Position numbers and translations under genes: made by a program
Source: JAHEYG01 sp044229775
Lineage (GTDB): Bacteria; Bacteroidota; Bacteroidia; B-17B0; Aurantibacillaceae
Length of the DNA: 64,000 nt
Reading direction: 5' to 3'
Assembly (NCBI GenBank): GCA_044229775.1
Contig: JBGASH010000002.1
Coordinates: 1 to 64,000 of the forward strand
Shown: piece by piece, positions 60,665-64,000 of the stretch
How the letters are laid out: each line of letters begins with the position of its first letter
Position numbering within the stretch: the first letter of the stretch is position 1
The notes under the pieces: model-generated
Told to the model about the DNA's origin: nothing
The model's database searches: none
What the model saw: the letters and a program-made list of their open reading frames with translations, nothing else

Positions 60665-62012
60665 TTTTTTATCACTCATTTTTATTGGGGTTCTTTTCTT
60701 TTCTTTTTCTGCAGGATTGCAGGCACAAACCAAAACCAATCATCCCGATAACCATAAGGATAAAAAGGAGCTTGAGAACAAAAAGAAAAAACTGAACGAT
60801 GAGATCAATGAGATCAATTCGTTGTTGAACGAGACCAAGGCGCATAAAAACAATTCTCTTAATTCGTTGGTAGCGTTAAATAAAAAGATCGAGATACGCG
60901 AAGAACTTATCGCCACTATCAATGCCGAGATCGCGCAACTGAACCGGGCCATTAAGCGTAATCAAATGGAAACCGAAAAATTAAAACAGAATATCACGAA
61001 GTTAAAAGCCGACTACGCCAAGATGATCTATTTTGCTCAGCGTAATCAGGATTCGTATAGCAAGCTGGTGTTTTTATTTTCGTCGGGCGATTTTAACCAG
61101 GCATATATGCGGTTAAAGTATTTTCAACAGTATTCGCAATTCCGTAAAAAACAGGCCGAAGAAATTATAGCCGCCCAATCGTTATTACTTCAAAAAATAA
61201 ATGAATTGAAAGAGACCCGCCACGAAAAAAACCTTTTGTTGGGTAATGAAGAAGAAGAGAAGGGAAGTTTAACCAAAGAAAAATCCGATCAGGAAGTGGT
61301 GTTAACCGCGTTACAGCAAAAAGAAAAAGAATTGAAGAACGAACTCGAAAAAAAGAAACGCGATGCAGAAATGTTGCAACTGGCCATTAAGCGGATGATA
61401 GAGGCGGAGATAAAGCGCAAAGCCGAAGAAGCTGCCAAGGCCGATGCTGAAGCACTTGCCGTTAAAAAAGCGAAAGAAGCAAAAGAAAAAGTGAACAAGA
61501 AAAACCCTAAGGAAAAAGAAAACCCAACGGTAGTTAAGGAAGTAAAAAAAGATCCGGTAATTCCTGAATTAAGCGAAGAGGCAGTGGAGTTGAGCAACGA
61601 TTTTGCGAACAACCGTGGTAAGTTACCATGGCCTGTAACCAAAGGCTATATTTGCGAAGAGTATGGCGAGCATGAACACCCTGCTATAAAAGGATTTATT
61701 ATGAATAATAACGGTGTGGAGATCTGCACCTCCATGGGTTCACAGGCCAGGGCGGTTTTTGCAGGAGAGGTAACGGGTATTGCCGAATCGCCAACCGGAG
61801 GAAAATTAGTTATTATACGACACGGCGAGTATTTAAGCGTGTACTCCAACCTGGGCGAAGTATTTGTAAAACGTGGCGATAAAGTAACCGTTAAACAAAA
61901 CATTGGAAGTATTTTGCATAATGAAGACGAAGGTAAAACCGCCATGAACCTTCAAATCTGGAAAGGCCAAAAAACCATGGACCCGGCCGCTTGGCTGCTG
62001 AATGGGAAGTAG
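60633..62012 (+). CDS. EnvC-like murein hydrolase activator with degenerate LytM domain
   Basis: Activates cell-wall amidases during septum splitting. The 459 residues have a signal peptide (FSFSAGLQAQ), a long coiled coil (about 40-300, Glu/Lys/Ala-rich), and a C-terminal LytM/M23 domain from about 335 (LPWPVTKGYICEEYGEHEHP). The catalytic motifs are degraded: where active M23 enzymes have His-x3-Asp and HxH, here stand MNNNGVEI and VYSNLGE. This matches a non-enzymatic activator. Confidence 0.88.
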   Translation: MTRYRLRNLNNFLSLIFIGVLFFSFSAGLQAQTKTNHPDNHKDKKELENKKKKLNDEINEINSLLNETKAHKNNSLNSLVALNKKIEIREELIATINAEIAQLNRAIKRNQMETEKLKQNITKLKADYAKMIYFAQRNQDSYSKLVFLFSSGDFNQAYMRLKYFQQYSQFRKKQAEEIIAAQSLLLQKINELKETRHEKNLLLGNEEEEKGSLTKEKSDQEVVLTALQQKEKELKNELEKKKRDAEMLQLAIKRMIEAEIKRKAEEAAKADAEALAVKKAKEAKEKVNKKNPKEKENPTVVKEVKKDPVIPELSEEAVELSNDFANNRGKLPWPVTKGYICEEYGEHEHPAIKGFIMNNNGVEICTSMGSQARAVFAGEVTGIAESPTGGKLVIIRHGEYLSVYSNLGEVFVKRGDKVTVKQNIGSILHNEDEGKTAMNLQIWKGQKTMDPAAWLLNGK

Positions 62013-62024
62013 ATTTCTCTTGGA

Positions 62025-62046
62025 TCTTTTCTTGATCAAGAAAAGA
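62025..62046. terminator. 22-bp perfect palindrome between envC and recO
   Basis: TCTTTTCTTGATCAAGAAAAGA is perfectly symmetric and fills the 40-bp gap between convergent genes. A-rich and T-rich ends on both strands would suit a two-way terminator, though no long U-run follows. Confidence 0.45.
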
Positions 62047-62052
62047 ATATGC

Positions 62053-62769
62053 TTAAGCAAACAACTCCTTCAATACCTCCAACGATCTTACCTCATTAAA
62101 CCCCGCCACGTGCAAACGGTAATAAGCCAGTAAACAATCTAGCAGTTCCGCTTTTTCGGTTTTTGTAAAATTGACATGAAGCAGATCAGCATTGAAAAGT
62201 TTCCGTAAGAGCTCCGACTGAGCTTTATCAAAACCAAGCGGAAAACTTAATTGTATGGACGTAAATTTTCCTTCACGTGTATCAAAATAGCAAACACCGG
62301 GTTCGTAATTATCGTGCGGTTCAAAACCTAAATGCTTGGTAAGTTCAAACAAAAAATAAATATGAAAACTGCCATAATTTTCGGTTTGCTCATCTAACCA
62401 TTTGTAACCTTCGCAAATAAAATCAAACAATTCTTCGCTGGGCGATTGTTCTTTAATGCACTTATTAAGCACTTCATTTAAAAACTGCGCTATTCCTAAT
62501 TTGCTGTAATTTTTATTGAGATCGCTGTAAACATTAAGGCTTCGCGTTTCTACCAATTGCTGCACGTCACGATTCTGTTTATTTGAAAAGCAAATTTCTA
62601 CCTGACTCAGAGGAAACACTAATGCCGGTTTTGTTTTAGAGGAAGGGGCATTGCTCACAAAACTATTAAAAGTAATTAAACCAAAATTGCGGGTGTAAAT
62701 TTTAAGAATGGATTTTTTGTCGGCGTACTTAATGTTCTGTAAAACTATGCCTTCACTTTTTTCTAACAT
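62053..62769 (-). CDS. recO: DNA repair protein RecO
   Basis: Loads RecA on SSB-coated DNA with RecF/RecR. The 238 residues start with the OB-fold opening EGIVLQNIKYADKKSILKIYTRNFGL and the later ALVFPLSQVEICF, followed by the helical part (FLFELTKHLGFEPHDN). The zinc-binding Cys set of some RecO proteins is missing, common in Bacteroidetes. Start ATG at 62769, sharing one base with the porZ-like stop. Confidence 0.93.
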   Translation of the reverse strand: MLEKSEGIVLQNIKYADKKSILKIYTRNFGLITFNSFVSNAPSSKTKPALVFPLSQVEICFSNKQNRDVQQLVETRSLNVYSDLNKNYSKLGIAQFLNEVLNKCIKEQSPSEELFDFICEGYKWLDEQTENYGSFHIYFLFELTKHLGFEPHDNYEPGVCYFDTREGKFTSIQLSFPLGFDKAQSELLRKLFNADLLHVNFTKTEKAELLDCLLAYYRLHVAGFNEVRSLEVLKELFA

Positions 62770-64000
62770 TAGTTAAGTACCATAATTTTTGCAACCGCTT
62801 TAGAAGTGGCATCTGTCGTGGCGCAATATACCAAATACACACCCGATACTACTTTTTGTCCGCCAAAGTTAGTGAGCCCCCATTCAATTTGACCGCCCTG
62901 CGATTTTGTTTCCCAAACCAAATTACCTGCCGCGTCGGTTATTTTAACAACGGATTGGTCCATTAACCCTTTTACAAAAACGGTACCCGCATAGCCTGGT
63001 CTAACAGGGTTTGGATAGGCGTGAACATTTTTAAAACTAGAGTCGCCTTTTACCACTTCGGTGCGGTACGATTGTAAACCCTGATCGGTGGCGGTAAAAA
63101 TATCGCCGGTAACATCGTCGTAAGAAAGATCGATAACGCTATTTGAAAAGAGCGGACTATTATCTTTAGTGAAATGAAAAATTTGTGTTTGTCCATCGGG
63201 CGAAAAACAAAATATGCCCGACGATTCGGTACCGGCCCATTTTCGGTTAGCGCCATCAACGGCAAGTGCGGTCACCTTTTCGGTTTCCAATAAAAGCTGA
63301 ACATGGTTATCTTGTGTTATTTTTATTTGCTGGCAATCGTAATTGCCACCACCCGTAACATTAGCAGGCGAATAAAACACCGCCACGCCTTGGGTGGTGC
63401 CTATCCAAATATGTCCGTCAAGATCCTCAACAATAGAGTTCACATACAAGGAGGGCAATCTGCCTTTTAAAGAATCGGTGGTAAGTATTTTAAAGTTGGA
63501 GGAGTTAGGCGCGGCAAAATTATTATTCTTAAAAACAGCAATGCCCGATCCGCGTGGAAATAATACCCAGATCTGATCATTCTTGTCAGCCATCACCCTT
63601 CCTGCCATTGGGGTGCCGCTGGCAAATTCAAAAGTCTGGAATGTGCCATTGGCTTTTCTTACTGATAAAAAATTAGACACGTTACTGTTGGCTATCCAAA
63701 GATTATCATGCTTATCGTAACACAAACCAGCATTGCGATGCCAGTCGTGGAAAACCGAAAAATAAGGAATAGCTGAGTTAAAACTATTGAACACGTTAAC
63801 CATTTGACCATTCTTAAATTCCATTAATCCGTTCTTCCAGCTGGTGGCCCATAAATGGGTCGGGTCTTTTTTATCAATGAGGGCGTAATCCATATCGTAA
63901 ATGGTATCATAAACTTGTTCTTTTACGTACGTCCACTGGCTGCCATCATAATAATTCAATCCTTCGCGCGAAAATTTTAAGGAACCCACTTCATCAACAG
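62769..64000 (-). CDS. porZ: PorZ-like two-component-propeller protein with T9SS C-terminal domain (partial)
   Basis: Part of the T9SS attachment complex, where PorZ delivers A-LPS to the sortase PorU. The visible 410 codons continue past 64000. They show propeller repeats (DPTHLWATSWKNGLMEF, HDNLWIANSN, NDQIWVLFPRGSGIAVF, GHIWIGTTQGVAVF, NRKWAGTESSGIFCF). The sorting domain comes last (VHAYPNPVRPGYAGTVFV to VSGVYLVYCATT). Adjacency to recO with a 1-bp TAATG overlap is the arrangement I know for porZ. The gene's presence fits the two T9SS cargo proteins in the window. Confidence 0.85.
   Translation of the reverse strand, partial: VDEVGSLKFSREGLNYYDGSQWTYVKEQVYDTIYDMDYALIDKKDPTHLWATSWKNGLMEFKNGQMVNVFNSFNSAIPYFSVFHDWHRNAGLCYDKHDNLWIANSNVSNFLSVRKANGTFQTFEFASGTPMAGRVMADKNDQIWVLFPRGSGIAVFKNNNFAAPNSSNFKILTTDSLKGRLPSLYVNSIVEDLDGHIWIGTTQGVAVFYSPANVTGGGNYDCQQIKITQDNHVQLLLETEKVTALAVDGANRKWAGTESSGIFCFSPDGQTQIFHFTKDNSPLFSNSVIDLSYDDVTGDIFTATDQGLQSYRTEVVKGDSSFKNVHAYPNPVRPGYAGTVFVKGLMDQSVVKITDAAGNLVWETKSQGGQIEWGLTNFGGQKVVSGVYLVYCATTDATSKAVAKIMVLN

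Noticed and set aside
1..64000. tRNA, rRNA or other structured RNA genes
   Set aside because: I looked for cloverleaf-like and rRNA-like stretches in the gaps and found none; almost all gaps are under 250 bp.

Overview
The window looks like chromosomal DNA of a Bacteroidota bacterium. Evidence: C-terminal type IX secretion (T9SS) sorting domains on two secreted proteins, a PorZ-like propeller next to recO, the long Bacteroidetes form of IspG, a three-gene sdhC-sdhA-sdhB succinate dehydrogenase with a large flavoprotein, families typical of the phylum (DUF3098, DUF4292, DUF4476), and many TAnnTTTG -7 promoter boxes of the Bacteroidetes sigma factor. Gene density is high and intergenic gaps are short. 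I see no rRNA, tRNA, CRISPR array, integrase or transposase.

Layout. 1-3.7 kb: sdhCAB on the minus strand, with a small four-helix-bundle (IVP/S23-like) gene between sdhA and sdhB. 4.0-9.2 kb: a fused oligopeptide ABC ATPase, a DedA protein, an unknown 497-residue protein and an EamA exporter. 9.2-12.8 kb: asd behind a possible attenuator, 3-hydroxyanthranilate dioxygenase and Lnt. 12.8-16.9 kb: dxs, a rhodanese and an RsmB-type methyltransferase. 17-24.3 kb: mostly envelope and secreted proteins (T9SS cargo, ChaN-like, LpoB and COG3014 lipoproteins, a Tyr/Gly/Asn-rich protein). 24.3-31.8 kb: a broken membrane gene, an S9 oligopeptidase, a 1124-residue T9SS cargo protein and an OppC permease. 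31.9-34.5 kb: glycosyltransferase, flippase-like membrane protein and ruvC. 35.1-38.6 kb: phenylacetyl-CoA epoxidase operon paaA-paaB-[IVP element]-paaC-GldM-like-36-aa membrane peptide-paaD. 38.8-46.6 kb: an ORF6N protein, ispG, and an operon for N-glycan breakdown (aspartylglucosaminidase, CutC, GH92). 46.6-53 kb: surface polysaccharide genes (two Wzi-like barrels, a WecA-type transferase, fcl, gmd), two of them frameshifted. 53-64 kb: DUF3098, uppP, truB, twin lipoproteins, and nucleotidyltransferase-TPR-DUF4292-envC, then recO-porZ.

The most interesting structure is a family of short elements that sit exactly between a stop codon and the next start codon. They are built of inverted arrays of 7-nt units. 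Two carry a four-helix-bundle gene in the loop (460-928 in sdh, 36826-37350 in paa). One has no gene, and its arm supplies the start codon and signal peptide of a host gene (50763-50870). One is a solo array after ruvC (34489-34523). A second family uses 9-nt units (10411-10516, 11108-11168, 54535-54607). They resemble the inverted-repeat-flanked intervening sequences of 23S rRNA, but lie inside protein-coding operons.

Other leads are a lysine-rich leader peptide with mutually exclusive hairpins before asd, genes whose N-termini extend past any normal start codon (paaD, flippase), and several single-base frame disruptions (gmd, Wzi-like, membrane protein at 24.6 kb). The disruptions may be real decay or leftover assembly indels.
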